A DNA stretch of 11,382 nucleotides from Candidatus Uhrbacteria bacterium RIFCSPLOWO2_02_FULL_48_12 (GCA_001791425.1 MGEP01000012.1:3826-15207); one strand, 5' to 3'; counted from the first letter of the stretch, positions 1 to 6,618 are shown. Program-made: numbers and translations. Notes: generated by a model not told the origin, from the letters alone.

Positions 1-133
1 CGTTCCTTTTCCGTTTGTAAGCGCTGGCGGCAGTTCTCTACTGACCCATTTGATTTTGGTGGGTATTGTGGCTGGCATTGCCCGGCAGGAAAATGCTAGC
101 GGCTATCGTATTTCAGGACTATCAATTGTTTAA
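1..133 (+). CDS. ftsW: FtsW/RodA-family protein, C-terminal end (partial)
   Basis: The reading frame that starts at base 2 stays open for 43 codons to a TAA at 131-133. It carries PFPFVSAGGSSLL, the near-C-terminal signature of SEDS-family glycosyltransferases (FtsW/RodA/SpoVE; usually PFxSxGGSS). A hydrophobic stretch LILVGIVAGIA follows, then a short hydrophilic tail. Family members are polytopic membrane enzymes that polymerise lipid II into peptidoglycan for division (FtsW) or elongation (RodA). The double-Phe form of the motif leans towards FtsW, but most of the protein lies outside the window, so the choice between the two is not firm. Nothing in the visible part looks broken. Confidence 0.82.
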   Translation, partial: VPFPFVSAGGSSLLTHLILVGIVAGIARQENASGYRISGLSIV

Positions 134-158
134 CGGCAATGCAGAGGCCTTCGTTTTT

Positions 159-187
159 TTGACAGGTTGTAGATTTAATGTTATTTT
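159..187 (+). promoter_or_regulatory. putative sigma70-type promoter for the 221-553 / rplY unit
   Basis: A perfect -35 TTGACA (159-164) is followed after 17 bp by TATTTT (182-187, a 4/6 match to TATAAT). Transcription would start near 194, giving a leader of about 27 nt before the ATG at 221. A nearby GATAAT (195-200) is too far from the -35 box. The 134-220 gap holds nothing else I can recognise. Confidence 0.55.
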
Positions 188-220
188 AATCTAGGATAAT
201 TCCCGTTGTTTTAGATCCTA

Positions 221-553
221 ATGAAGAACCACGGACCATCATTTTTTCAAGAGGGCATGCGTTTTATGGCGCACTGTCCGCTTTGCCAGACACGATATCA
301 GCCAAGCTTCGTGAAAATTATTGCGGAAAGAGAGGACTCCTACCTTGTGCACGTGCTTTGCAATAAGTGCCACAGCGCCGTGGTGGCCCTAGTTTTCGCC
401 AATTTGTTTGGCGTGAATTCAGTTGGACTATTAACTGATTTAGCCAGCGATGAGGTGTTGGAAGCCCAACAGCGCACAGTAGGGGCTGATGACGTTTTAG
501 AATTATACAAAATTTGCCGTGACGGCTCACTGACTGAGCTGGTCACGGCTTAA
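221..553 (+). CDS. conserved hypothetical protein with a CxxC...CxxC zinc-ribbon
   Basis: This 110-aa protein has CPLC at residues 19-22 and CNKC at 47-50, separated by about 24 residues. Together they form a probable four-cysteine zinc site, as in a zinc ribbon. The second half is hydrophobic then acidic (VGLLTDLASDEV...VGADDVLELYKI) with no catalytic motif I recognise. It resembles a small family I associate with Patescibacteria, where it often precedes ribosomal genes; that is recollection, not a search. It lies 12 bases before rplY and probably shares its transcript. Starts at Met13 (257) or Met16 (266) are possible and would put the zinc site near the N-terminus; no Shine-Dalgarno decides between them. 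Function unknown. Confidence 0.75.
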   Translation: MKNHGPSFFQEGMRFMAHCPLCQTRYQPSFVKIIAEREDSYLVHVLCNKCHSAVVALVFANLFGVNSVGLLTDLASDEVLEAQQRTVGADDVLELYKICRDGSLTELVTA

Positions 554-565
554 GACCATTTAATT

Positions 566-1276
566 ATGACCTATTCTCTGCAAGCGCTCGTGCGGACAGC
601 GCAGGGCAAAAAAAGCAAATCACTGCTTAAGCAAGGCCTTGTCCCGGGTATTGTTTACGGCCATGGCGAAAGCAATCGTTTGGTTGCGCTTAAACGAGTG
701 CCGTTTGAAAAATTGTTTATGACGGCCGGCGAGAGCAGTTTGGTGGATTTAAACATTGACGAGCATCCCAGCGTGAAAGTGCTTATTCATGAGGTTCAGC
801 GTCATCCCTTAACCGGTAAAATTATTCACGTTGATTTTTATCAGGTTAAAATGACGGAAAAGATTACGGCAGAAGTTCCAGTGATCTTTGACGGCGAGGC
901 GCGGGCGGTTAAGGAATTAGGCGGCGTGTTAGTAAAAACGCTGGATCATGTTAAGGTTGAATGTTTGCCCCAAAATTTGGTTCATGAACTGCACGTTGAC
1001 CTCGGGGCGCTGAACACCTTTGAAGACGCCATCCATGTGCGTGATTTGCGGCCGCCAGAGGGTGTTAAAATATTGATCCATGCCGAAGATGTTATTGTGA
1101 AGGTTCAGCCCCCGCGAACAGAGGAAGAGCTAAAAGCAGAATTGGCAGAAGCTCCTGAAGCCGCGGCCGAAGCCGTGCCAGTTGTCGGCAAAGAGGGCAA
1201 AGAGCAAGAGGCCGAGCAAGAAAAAGAAACCAGTAAAGAGGCAGAAAAAGAGAGCGGCAAGAAGACCGGCGGGTAG
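566..1276 (+). CDS. rplY: 50S ribosomal protein L25 (general stress protein Ctc type)
   Basis: This 236-aa protein opens MTYSLQALVRTAQGKKSKSLLKQG, with VPGIVYGHGESN next. That is the standard L25 N-terminal domain, a 5S rRNA-binding beta-barrel (residues ~1-90). The C-terminal TL5/Ctc domain follows (~95-190; AEVPVIFDGEARAVKELGGVLV). The last ~45 residues are a low-complexity Glu/Lys/Ala tail, common at the end of the long L25 form. Its partner is 5S rRNA in the central protuberance of the 50S subunit. No Shine-Dalgarno precedes the ATG (upstream is AT-rich: taagaccatttaatt), as for most core genes here. It sits 12 bp after the zinc-ribbon gene, probably in one operon. Confidence 0.96.
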   Translation: MTYSLQALVRTAQGKKSKSLLKQGLVPGIVYGHGESNRLVALKRVPFEKLFMTAGESSLVDLNIDEHPSVKVLIHEVQRHPLTGKIIHVDFYQVKMTEKITAEVPVIFDGEARAVKELGGVLVKTLDHVKVECLPQNLVHELHVDLGALNTFEDAIHVRDLRPPEGVKILIHAEDVIVKVQPPRTEEELKAELAEAPEAAAEAVPVVGKEGKEQEAEQEKETSKEAEKESGKKTGG

Positions 1277-1385
1277 TAGCCCGAACTATCATCTTAATTC
1301 CGTCCTTAAGTTTATGGGGCATGTGGAGGAGCGGCTCTCAAGAAATATTGACAGACAATCTTTTTCTTTTGTTGGGCCGGACTTC

Positions 1386-1476
1386 ACCCCGTTAGAGAAT
1401 GCCCCACGGCTTGCCGCATGGTCTGGCTCAGTACGAGTACGGGGTCCAATGCCCCGTGCGAGTTCTCTAACGGGGT
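1386..1476. repeat. inverted repeat, CCCCGTTAGAGAA family, around the prepilin start
   Basis: The 14-bp arms at 1386-1399 and 1463-1476 are perfect reverse complements (ACCCCGTTAGAGAA / TTCTCTAACGGGGT), with 63 bp between. The interior also folds (CGGGG 1440-1444 with CCCCG 1452-1456) and holds AATGCCCC twice (1398-1405, 1448-1455). The 3' arm falls inside the prepilin leader-peptide codons (SerLeuThrGly). A perfect TTGACA lies at 1348-1353, but no good -10 box follows; a start point about 30 bp after it would put the 5' arm at the very beginning of the transcript. The same core recurs at 4286-4424 and 8464-8566. Confidence 0.8.
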
Positions 1477-1904
1477 TCACCCTTATTGAAATGCTGGTAG
1501 TTATGGGGGCCATTGCTATTTTTACAACAATGGCTATGGTTGCTTTTGGCGCTGTCAGATCACGACAGCGCGACGCTCAAAGAATGGCCAACATGGATCA
1601 GCTCGCCAAGGCCATGGAGCTTTATGTTAACGCGAATTCCAAATACCCCACTCAATGCGGTGGCCTAGTCGTTTCCACCTGTGATTTATCAACATTTTTA
1701 CCAGGAATTTCCTCCCTAAAAGATCCGTCAAAACCAGTAGAGGCCTGCGATCCCGCTGATTTTGAAAGCCCTTGCGAATATGCCTTTGGCCAGATTACGG
1801 ATGATGATTATGTGGTGTATTTTTCTCGCGAGCGCAAACTGGATCCTGGCGACGCGAGTCTGTGCTACCAGTTAAAGCCGGATGGCTTATTATCCTGCCC
1901 CTAG
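1449..1904 (+). CDS. type IV pilin-like / type II secretion pseudopilin (prepilin)
   Basis: From the ATG at 1449 this is a 151-aa protein that begins MPRASSLTG and continues FTLIEMLVVMGAIAIFTTMAMVAF. This is a class III (prepilin) signal: Gly at -1, Phe at +1 and the Glu at +5 needed for pilin assembly, then a ~20-residue hydrophobic helix. Cleavage and methylation would be by the prepilin peptidase PilD. The remainder is a soluble domain (helix with RQRDAQRMANMDQLAKAMELY) containing several cysteines (CGG, CDL, CDP, CEY, CYQ), possibly disulfide-bonded. The frame is open far upstream (ATG at 1314), but the 1449 start gives the normal short basic leader. No Shine-Dalgarno is evident. It could serve a pilus or a secretion or DNA-uptake system; no neighbouring pil genes are in view. 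Confidence 0.83.
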   Translation: MPRASSLTGFTLIEMLVVMGAIAIFTTMAMVAFGAVRSRQRDAQRMANMDQLAKAMELYVNANSKYPTQCGGLVVSTCDLSTFLPGISSLKDPSKPVEACDPADFESPCEYAFGQITDDDYVVYFSRERKLDPGDASLCYQLKPDGLLSCP

Positions 1905-1910
1905 GGTTGG

Positions 1911-2831
1911 CTATTTAGGAATTGTTATGGAGAGGTAGCGATTGAGACCGCGAAGGTCTTTTTTTATTTGCATTTGTGCGTGCGGGCAATATTTTTTTAT
2001 CAGTTGAGAAATCTGCTTGGCGTGGCAAGGGTCAATTTCCCAGAGGCAGTGGAATTCAATGTTAATAAATTTTGATAGCTGTTTGACGAGGCGGCGGTAG
2101 TATTTGAGACCGTCGTGTCCGGCCAAGAGTGCTTGTTTTGGTTCAAAGCGGCGAACGCTCAATGGCGCTCGGTTATAATCTTTAGTTGAGAGGTAGGGGA
2201 GATTGGCGAGAAGGAGTACCGGCGAGCTTGCAGCTTGCTTGCCCTGCGTAGCGGAGCGAAGCATGGGTAGCTTGCCCGCCTGCAACGCTTGATGCGTAGC
2301 ATCTGCGGGCAGGTAGTTTGTAGGTTTGAGGAGATTGCCGTGAAGAAATTTAATTTTAGTTATGTTATGCGTTTTGGCGTTGCGCTTGGCAACGGTAAGC
2401 GCGGCGGGCGAGATGTCGGTCGCGTAGGCGGTCATTCGTCTTTGCCGAGCCGGAGTAAGATTTTTCAAAAGCGAGATGATAATACAGCCACTGCCCGTGC
2501 CAACGTCAATAATCGTATTGATGTCGCGGCGCTGTCGTAATATCTCAATAGATTTTTCCACCAGCCATTCAGATTCAGGACGAGGGATGAGGACGCGGCG
2601 ATTGACTATAAAGTTAAGCCCATAGAAGGGCTGTTGCCCCAGAAGATAGGCCAGCGGTTCGTCGCGGTTTTTTCTTTGGATCAGGCGCGCGAAACGCTGT
2701 GCCATGCGCTTGGTAATTTTTTTTTCACCATGGCTGATAATGAAAGAACGCTCTTTTTTGAGAAGATGGGCTAAGAGTATTTCCGCTTCAATAATTTCTG
2801 GCGGCCTGAATTTTCGCAGGAGCTCTCTCAC
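1911..2831 (-). CDS. prmC: peptide chain release factor N5-glutamine methyltransferase
   Basis: This 306-aa class I SAM-dependent methyltransferase methylates the Gln of the GGQ motif in RF1/RF2. The N-terminal helical domain (~1-75) ends in EPLAYLLGQQPFYGLNF, close to the family's EPxQYxxGxxxFxG signature. IPRPESEWLVE (82-92) and the SAM-binding loop DVGTGSG (109-115) follow. The substrate motif is NLPY (210-213) rather than the usual NPPY. Residues ~173-203 form an extra segment absent from most homologues (see the repeat at 2223-2315), which explains a length ~30 aa above E. coli PrmC. The GTG start follows the prfA stop by 7 nt, so the two genes are co-transcribed. It ends 6 bp from the convergent prepilin gene. 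Confidence 0.93.
   Translation of the reverse strand: MRELLRKFRPPEIIEAEILLAHLLKKERSFIISHGEKKITKRMAQRFARLIQRKNRDEPLAYLLGQQPFYGLNFIVNRRVLIPRPESEWLVEKSIEILRQRRDINTIIDVGTGSGCIIISLLKNLTPARQRRMTAYATDISPAALTVAKRNAKTHNITKIKFLHGNLLKPTNYLPADATHQALQAGKLPMLRSATQGKQAASSPVLLLANLPYLSTKDYNRAPLSVRRFEPKQALLAGHDGLKYYRRLVKQLSKFINIEFHCLWEIDPCHAKQISQLIKKYCPHAQMQIKKDLRGLNRYLSITIPK
1944..1965 (+). terminator. intrinsic terminator for the prepilin transcript, inside antisense prmC
   Basis: AGACC (1945-1949) pairs with GGTCT (1955-1959) around the loop GCGAA, with one extra G-T pair, and is followed by T7 (1959-1965). It lies 40-60 bp after the prepilin stop, within the last codons of the oppositely oriented prmC. 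The stem is short, but the T-tract is good. Confidence 0.6.
2223..2315. repeat. palindrome-rich element inserted in frame in prmC
   Basis: About 93 bp (31 codons) of prmC encode an Ala/Gln/Leu-rich stretch (from YLPADATHQ to QGKQAASS) between the beta-strand after the SAM site and the NLPY motif. The DNA is unlike its surroundings: AGCTTGC occurs three times (2225, 2232, 2269), GATGC-gta-GCATC forms a perfect small hairpin (2291-2303), and TTGCCCGC (2272-2279) faces GCGGGCAG (2304-2311). This fits a mobile palindromic repeat that landed in frame, as Rickettsia palindromic elements do. The exact borders are inferred from where homology to the family stops. Confidence 0.6.
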
Positions 2832-2838
2832 AAGGTGA

Positions 2839-3897
2839 TCATTGACCGGCCGCCGCGGCGATCTTTAGACGCTCAATTATTTGGTCAAGACTGCCGTCCA
2901 TAATATTATTTATATTATGGAAATTTTCATTGAGGCGATGATCAGTAACGCGGTCTTGGGGAAAGTTATAGGTGCGTATTTTTTCCGAGCGCTCTCCTGT
3001 GCCGATTTGTTCCAAACGTTCAGCCGAACGCGCTTCCTGTTGTTTGTGGCTCTCTATGTCTAAGAGGCGCGCGCGTAATACCTGCATGGCGCGCAGTTTA
3101 TTTTGCTGAAAATTCCGCTCGTCCTGGCATTGCACGACGAGGCCGGTGGGCTCGTGAGTGATGCGCACGGCTGAATATGTCGTGTTGACGGATTGGCCGC
3201 CGTGCCCACTGGATGTGGAGGCCTCTATTTTGAGATCATTGGGGTCAATAGCAATGTCAACTTCTTCTGCCTCGGGCATGACCGCCACGGTTACGGTGGA
3301 GGTATGGACGCGCCCGCTTTTTTCGGTTTCCGGCACGCGCTGGACGCGATGCACGCCGCTTTCAAATTTCAGACGGCTGTAAACCCGCTCTCCTTCAATG
3401 GTAAAGATAACTTCTTTATAACCGCCAATGTCACTGCGGCTGGTATTTAGAAGATGCACCTTCCATCCTTTGCTTTCGGCGTAACGAGTGTAGAGGCGAA
3501 ACATTTCGGCGGCGAAAAGCGACGCTTCGTCGCCTCCAGCGCCGGCCCTGATTTCCACGACAATATTTTTTGCGTCTAAGGGATCAGCCAGGTGCGCGAT
3601 TTCTTCAATTTGCGCTTCCACGGCGCTTAAGCGATCGCTAATTTTGTGACGATCGGCCTCGGCCATGGTAATGAGTTCAGGATCCTGCTCTGTTTTCAAT
3701 AAGTCGTTTAGTTTATCGCGTTCCTCGCAGAGGCGGTGACATTGGTTAACAAGATTAATAATTTCCACAACACCGTGATAGTCGGTTGACAATTGTTTTA
3801 ATTTTTCCGGATTTCTCGCTGTTTCTGGGCGCGACAATTCCTCCTCCAGCGCTTGTTTGCGCTCAATCAATTTTTCTTCTTCTGCGTTTGTAATCAT
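2839..3897 (-). CDS. prfA: peptide chain release factor 1 (RF1)
   Basis: RF1 recognises UAA and UAG in the ribosomal A site and triggers peptide release. From the ATG at 3897 the protein has 352 residues, near the usual ~355-360. The N-terminal coiled-coil domain 1 covers ~1-105. NIVVEIRAGAGGDEASLFAAE (111-131) follows. The codon-reading tripeptide is ProGluThr (189-191, in RVPETEKSGRVHTS), the RF1-type PxT rather than the RF2-type SPF. The catalytic GGQ is at 233-235 (SGHGGQSVNTT). A TTG five codons upstream (3912) is a weaker alternative start. It lies between rpmE and prmC, the classical bacterial order, and its product is the PrmC substrate. No Shine-Dalgarno is seen. Confidence 0.96.
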   Translation of the reverse strand: MITNAEEEKLIERKQALEEELSRPETARNPEKLKQLSTDYHGVVEIINLVNQCHRLCEERDKLNDLLKTEQDPELITMAEADRHKISDRLSAVEAQIEEIAHLADPLDAKNIVVEIRAGAGGDEASLFAAEMFRLYTRYAESKGWKVHLLNTSRSDIGGYKEVIFTIEGERVYSRLKFESGVHRVQRVPETEKSGRVHTSTVTVAVMPEAEEVDIAIDPNDLKIEASTSSGHGGQSVNTTYSAVRITHEPTGLVVQCQDERNFQQNKLRAMQVLRARLLDIESHKQQEARSAERLEQIGTGERSEKIRTYNFPQDRVTDHRLNENFHNINNIMDGSLDQIIERLKIAAAAGQ

Positions 3898-3960
3898 ATT
3901 GGGTAAAGACAAATAAAACCAACCGCGGCCTTGTGGCGGGCGGCGGCATAGACGATACAG

Positions 3961-4284
3961 CTAAACTGCGGCTGACTTGTGTTTGGAGGCAACCTTTTTT
4001 GACTCGTCAATTTTAAGCTGGCGCTTGGCACTGCGAGCGGCCAGTTTAACGCGGCGGCCGCGCCTAACCTCTGCCACAGTCGCCTTGGCTTCAACGCGCT
4101 TTTGGAATTTATCAACGCGCCGCGCCGTGTCCACCAGTTTTTGCTGGCCGGTGTAGAATGGATGGCAATTACTGCAGAGCTCAACATGCAGTTCTTCTGA
4201 AGTTGAGCCGATAGTGAAAGTTTGCCCGCAGGCGCATCTGATTGTAGCCGTTGGGTAATAAGTTGGGTGGATAGTTGATTTCAT
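3961..4284 (-). CDS. rpmE: 50S ribosomal protein L31 (zinc-binding type) with a basic C-terminal extension
   Basis: This 107-aa protein begins MKSTIHPTYYPTATIRCACG and continues to ELCSNCHPFYTGQQ, the L31 core. The zinc ligands are Cys17, Cys19, Cys37 and Cys40, so it is the C+ form. L31 usually has ~65-75 residues; the last ~40 here are a Lys/Arg/Ala-rich extension (RRGRRVKLAARSAKRQ...), probably rRNA-binding. The start codon directly follows the sequence TTCTAACGGGGT, the 3' arm of a long-range inverted repeat, leaving one base between the G-run and the ATG. It has its own consensus promoter at 4465-4437 and heads the rpmE-prfA-prmC unit. Confidence 0.95.
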   Translation of the reverse strand: MKSTIHPTYYPTATIRCACGQTFTIGSTSEELHVELCSNCHPFYTGQQKLVDTARRVDKFQKRVEAKATVAEVRRGRRVKLAARSAKRQLKIDESKKVASKHKSAAV

Positions 4285-4285
4285 A

Positions 4286-4424
4286 CCCCGTTAGAAGCCC
4301 TTGGAAAATAAAATTCTTGGAAAAATTTTATTTTCTGCGGTGATTAGCATATTTAATTGGTTAATAAATTCTATCATAGCTATAAAAAAGATTGATGATT
4401 TATTAAGTCAGGATTCTAACGGGG
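4286..4424. repeat. inverted repeat, CCCCGTTAGAA arms, spanning the rpmE leader
   Basis: CCCCGTTAGAA (4286-4296) and TTCTAACGGGG (4414-4424) are perfect 11-bp reverse complements with 117 bp between. On the minus strand the first arm lies ~6 nt after the predicted transcription start and the second ends one base before the rpmE ATG. The leader could therefore pair its 5' end with the ribosome-binding region. It is the same core as at 1386-1476 and 8464-8566. Confidence 0.75.
4304..4335 (-). other. 12-bp AT-rich hairpin in the rpmE leader
   Basis: GAAAATAAAATT (4304-4315) and AATTTTATTTTC (4324-4335) pair perfectly around an 8-nt loop. It lies inside the rpmE leader, between the two arms of the 4286-4424 inverted repeat. 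There is no G/C-rich stem, so it is probably not a terminator. It may be a protein-binding or mRNA-structure element. Confidence 0.6.
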
Positions 4425-4436
4425 CATAGCGGGGAG

Positions 4437-4465
4437 AGTATAGCAGGCACGCAGTCTCTTGTCAA
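4437..4465 (-). promoter_or_regulatory. rpmE promoter (consensus, minus strand)
   Basis: On the minus strand a perfect TTGACA (4465-4460) is followed after exactly 17 bp by TATACT (4442-4437). The start point would be near 4430, giving a ~146-nt leader before rpmE. Its -35 box overlaps the rpsB -35 box on the other strand by five bases. Confidence 0.8.
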
Positions 4466-4487
4466 TTTTTTTATACTTTGTTATACT
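4459..4487 (+). promoter_or_regulatory. rpsB promoter; predicts a nearly leaderless mRNA
   Basis: TTGTCA (4459-4464) is followed after exactly 17 bp by TATACT (4482-4487). The start point would fall at about 4494-4495, only 6-7 nt before the rpsB ATG at 4501, leaving no room for a Shine-Dalgarno. A second TATACT (4472-4477) is too close to the -35 box. The -10 and start region (TATACTCATC) is identical to that of the rpsL promoter at 10699. Confidence 0.75.
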
Positions 4488-4500
4488 CATCCCACTTTAT

Positions 4501-5331
4501 ATGACTGATACGAAAACCCAATCAAAATCCAAGATCAGCGTGCCGAGTTTATTGGAAATGCTCAAAGCCGGTGTGCATTTTGGCCATTTGACCTCGCGCT
4601 GGCATCCTAAGATGGCGCCTTTTATTTTTACCTCGCGCTCGGGCATTCATATTATTAATTTGGAAGTAACAAGACAGCAGTTGGAAACGGCCCTGCGCGC
4701 GGTGAGCGACACGGTGGCCGCCGGCGGCACCATGCTTTACGTGGGCACAAAAAAGCAGGCCCAGCAAATGGTTAAAACCAAGGCCGAGTCCGTGGGCATG
4801 CCTTATGTGCACGAACGCTGGATTGGCGGATTGCTCACTAATTTTTCCATCATCAAAAAAATGCTGGCGCGTCATGCCGAGCTCGGGCGTTTATTGTCTG
4901 AGGGCGGCATGGAACATCTCACCAAGAAAGAGCGGTTGGAACGAGAGCGCGAGTTCAAGCGATTAGAAGGTGTTATCGGCGGCATTTCCAAGCTGGAGAA
5001 AATTCCGGATATTATTTTTATGATTGATTTAAGGCGCGAGAAAACAGCTTTACGCGAAGCGCGAAAAGCGGGCGTGCCGATTGTGGCCTTGTGCGATACC
5101 AATGTTAATCCGGACATGGTTACCTATCCTATTGTGGCAAATGATGACGCCATTGGTTCACTGGAGCTCATGACTGATCTCATTACCGAGGCCGCGAAAG
5201 AAGGATTAGCCCGCCGCGCTAGCGAGGCCATAGCGCCAGTTAAGGAAGACACCGAAGAGAAGACCTTGGAACCAAAAGTGACCATTGATGTTGATTCGGT
5301 CATCGCCGAAACCGGTATTGCCGAAGTATAA
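4501..5331 (+). CDS. rpsB: 30S ribosomal protein S2
   Basis: From the ATG at 4501 this is a 276-aa S2. It opens MTDTKTQSKSKISVPSLLEM, then LKAGVHFGHLTSRWHPKM, the canonical S2 opening. The later hallmarks are GTKKQAQQMVKTKAESVGMPYVHERWIGGLLTNF (given here as two adjoining parts: GTKKQAQQMVK, then WIGGLLTNF), PDIIFMIDLRREKTALREA and GVPIVALCDTNVNPDMVTYPI. S2 binds late in 30S assembly at the head-body junction and is needed for S1 docking in bacteria that have S1. The frame is open back to a TTG at 4459, but that TTG is the -35 box of the promoter, so 4501 is preferred. A ~45-residue charged tail follows the core. tsf follows 29 bp later, the usual rpsB-tsf pair. Confidence 0.96.
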   Translation: MTDTKTQSKSKISVPSLLEMLKAGVHFGHLTSRWHPKMAPFIFTSRSGIHIINLEVTRQQLETALRAVSDTVAAGGTMLYVGTKKQAQQMVKTKAESVGMPYVHERWIGGLLTNFSIIKKMLARHAELGRLLSEGGMEHLTKKERLEREREFKRLEGVIGGISKLEKIPDIIFMIDLRREKTALREARKAGVPIVALCDTNVNPDMVTYPIVANDDAIGSLELMTDLITEAAKEGLARRASEAIAPVKEDTEEKTLEPKVTIDVDSVIAETGIAEV

Positions 5332-5360
5332 GAGGCGGGAATTTTAATTTTCTAGAAACA

Positions 5361-5960
5361 ATGTCAAAAGATCTTATTGTTTCCTTGCGTCAATCAACGG
5401 GTGCGGGCATTGTAGAAATTCAAAAAGCCCTGGTCGAAGCTAATGGTGACAAAAACAAAGCCGTGGAGATTTTGCGCCGTCGCGGTGCGGCCAAGGCCAT
5501 CAAAAGACAAGAGCGCGAAACCCGCGAGGGCGTTGTCCACGCCTATGTTCATACCAACGGGCGGGTCGGCGCCATGGTGGAGGTTGCCTGCGAAACAGAC
5601 TTTGTGGCGAGGAATGAAGATTTTAAATCCTTTGTTCACGAGGTGGCCATGCAAGTGGCGGCGGCTAATCCTTTATATTTAAAAATTGAAGATGTGCCCA
5701 AAGAGGTGAAAGAAAAAGAGCTCCAGCTTTACCGCGAAGAGCTGGAAAGGGCCGGCAAGCTTAAGGGCAAGAGCGAAGAAATGATTAACAAGATTCTTGA
5801 AGGCAAGCTCGCCAAATATTATGCTGACGCCTGCCTATTGGAGCAGGTTTCCATTAAAGATGATAGTTTGACTATTCGCGAGATGGTTGAGCAAATCACG
5901 GCCAAGACTGGAGAGAAAATTGAGATTAGAAGGTTTGTCAGGTTTGCGATAGGGGAGTAG
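5361..5960 (+). CDS. tsf: translation elongation factor Ts (short form)
   Basis: EF-Ts is the nucleotide-exchange factor for EF-Tu. The 199-aa protein has the N-terminal UBA-like domain (MSKDLIVSLRQSTGAGIVEI, residues ~1-50; NKAVEILRRRGAAKA) and the EF-Tu-contact motif TDFVARN (~78-84). It then has a single core subdomain and ends KIEIRRFVRFAIGE. It is about 85 residues shorter than E. coli EF-Ts and close in length to the Thermus form, so one core repeat is missing, as is normal for the short class. No Shine-Dalgarno precedes the ATG (upstream ctagaaaca). It follows rpsB; the usual next genes pyrH and frr are not present, and atpC follows instead. Confidence 0.96.
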   Translation: MSKDLIVSLRQSTGAGIVEIQKALVEANGDKNKAVEILRRRGAAKAIKRQERETREGVVHAYVHTNGRVGAMVEVACETDFVARNEDFKSFVHEVAMQVAAANPLYLKIEDVPKEVKEKELQLYREELERAGKLKGKSEEMINKILEGKLAKYYADACLLEQVSIKDDSLTIREMVEQITAKTGEKIEIRRFVRFAIGE

Positions 5961-6000
5961 GTGTAACCGCGCCGCAAACTAAATAAATTCATATTATTCT

Positions 6001-6453
6001 GTGCCAATACATTTTGAAATTACAACTCCGGAAAAAACTGTCTACAAAGAAGAAGTGGATCAAGTCACTGTGCCGACCAGCACGGGCGAAATTACAATTT
6101 TGCCAAATCATATTCCGCTGGTGAGCCAGCTCGTGGCTGGAGAGTTAGTTGTGAAACGCGGCGACGAAATAACGCACATGGCGGTCTCCGGCGGTTTTCT
6201 TGAAGTACGAAAAAACAATGAAGTAGTTGTTCTGGCAGATAGCGCGGAAAAAGCGGAAGAAATAGATACCAAGCGCGCTGAAGAGGCCCGCGAGCGAGCA
6301 CGTCAGCTGATGAACGGTAAGCGTCACGACGCAGAAGCGTTTGCTGAAGCAGTGGCTGAACTGGAGAAATCTATGGCGCGTCTCAAAGTCGCCAAGCGCG
6401 CCCGCCACCGCGGTCACCATGGCCTCGGCTCCGAAGGAGTACTGACGGAATAA
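6001..6453 (+). CDS. atpC: F1Fo ATP synthase epsilon subunit
   Basis: This 150-aa protein, with GTG start, begins MPIHFEITTPEKTVYKEEVD. It contains TSTGEITILPNHIPLVSQL and VSGGFLEVRKNNEVVVLAD, which make the ten-stranded beta-sandwich domain of epsilon (residues ~1-85). The helical hairpin domain follows (EEIDTKRAEEARERARQLM ... ELEKSMARLKVAKR). The tail is basic and His-rich (RARHRGHHG). Epsilon couples the gamma rotor to the c-ring and inhibits ATP hydrolysis. It lies 40 bp after tsf with none of the other atp genes in view. The GTG is chosen because the protein aligns from that point; no Shine-Dalgarno is visible. Confidence 0.93.
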   Translation: MPIHFEITTPEKTVYKEEVDQVTVPTSTGEITILPNHIPLVSQLVAGELVVKRGDEITHMAVSGGFLEVRKNNEVVVLADSAEKAEEIDTKRAEEARERARQLMNGKRHDAEAFAEAVAELEKSMARLKVAKRARHRGHHGLGSEGVLTE

Positions 6454-6531
6454 ATTTAAACTTGATTATTCCCTGTGGTCTTGCCGCATGGTTACCATAT
6501 GAAGCAATCTCAAGGCAACCCTCCTTTGATA

Positions 6532-6565
6532 CCGTGCGGTCTTGCCGCGCGGAGGTTCGTTTTTT
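6532..6565 (+). terminator. possible terminator after the rpsB-tsf-atpC unit
   Basis: CCGTGCGG (6532-6539) pairs with CCGCGCGG (6545-6552), with one G-T wobble, around a 5-nt loop. A T6 run lies at 6560-6565, but seven bases separate stem and T-run, which weakens the call. Part of the hairpin repeats an 11-mer (GGTCTTGCCGC) also found at 6477-6487. Confidence 0.45.
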
Positions 6566-6570
6566 AATCA

Positions 6571-6599
6571 TTGACAATTAACATATCGTTTGCTACCTT
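6571..6599 (+). promoter_or_regulatory. putative promoter with extended -10 for the 6679 gene
   Basis: A perfect TTGACA (6571-6576) is followed after 17 bp by TACCTT (6594-6599), preceded by TGC (6591-6593), an extended -10. The start point would be near 6606, giving a ~73-nt leader that contains the 6619-6641 hairpin. Confidence 0.55.
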
Positions 6600-6618
6600 G
6601 TCAGCGTAAGGAAAGAGG

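Noticed and set aside
1348..1376. Promoter from the perfect TTGACA at 1348
   Set aside because: No hexamer resembling TATAAT occurs at 15-19 bp (GTTGGG at 17), so it is mentioned only in the repeat entry.
1182..1448. N-terminal extension of the prepilin frame overlapping the end of rplY
   Set aside because: The Lys/Arg-rich part is a frame shadow of the rplY tail, and the next part crosses the inverted repeat; the prepilin signal only makes sense with a short leader starting at 1449.
3894..4187. 97-codon minus-strand frame overlapping rpmE and the rpmE-prfA gap
   Set aside because: It is out of frame with rpmE, which is clearly a real L31 gene, and has no recognisable features.
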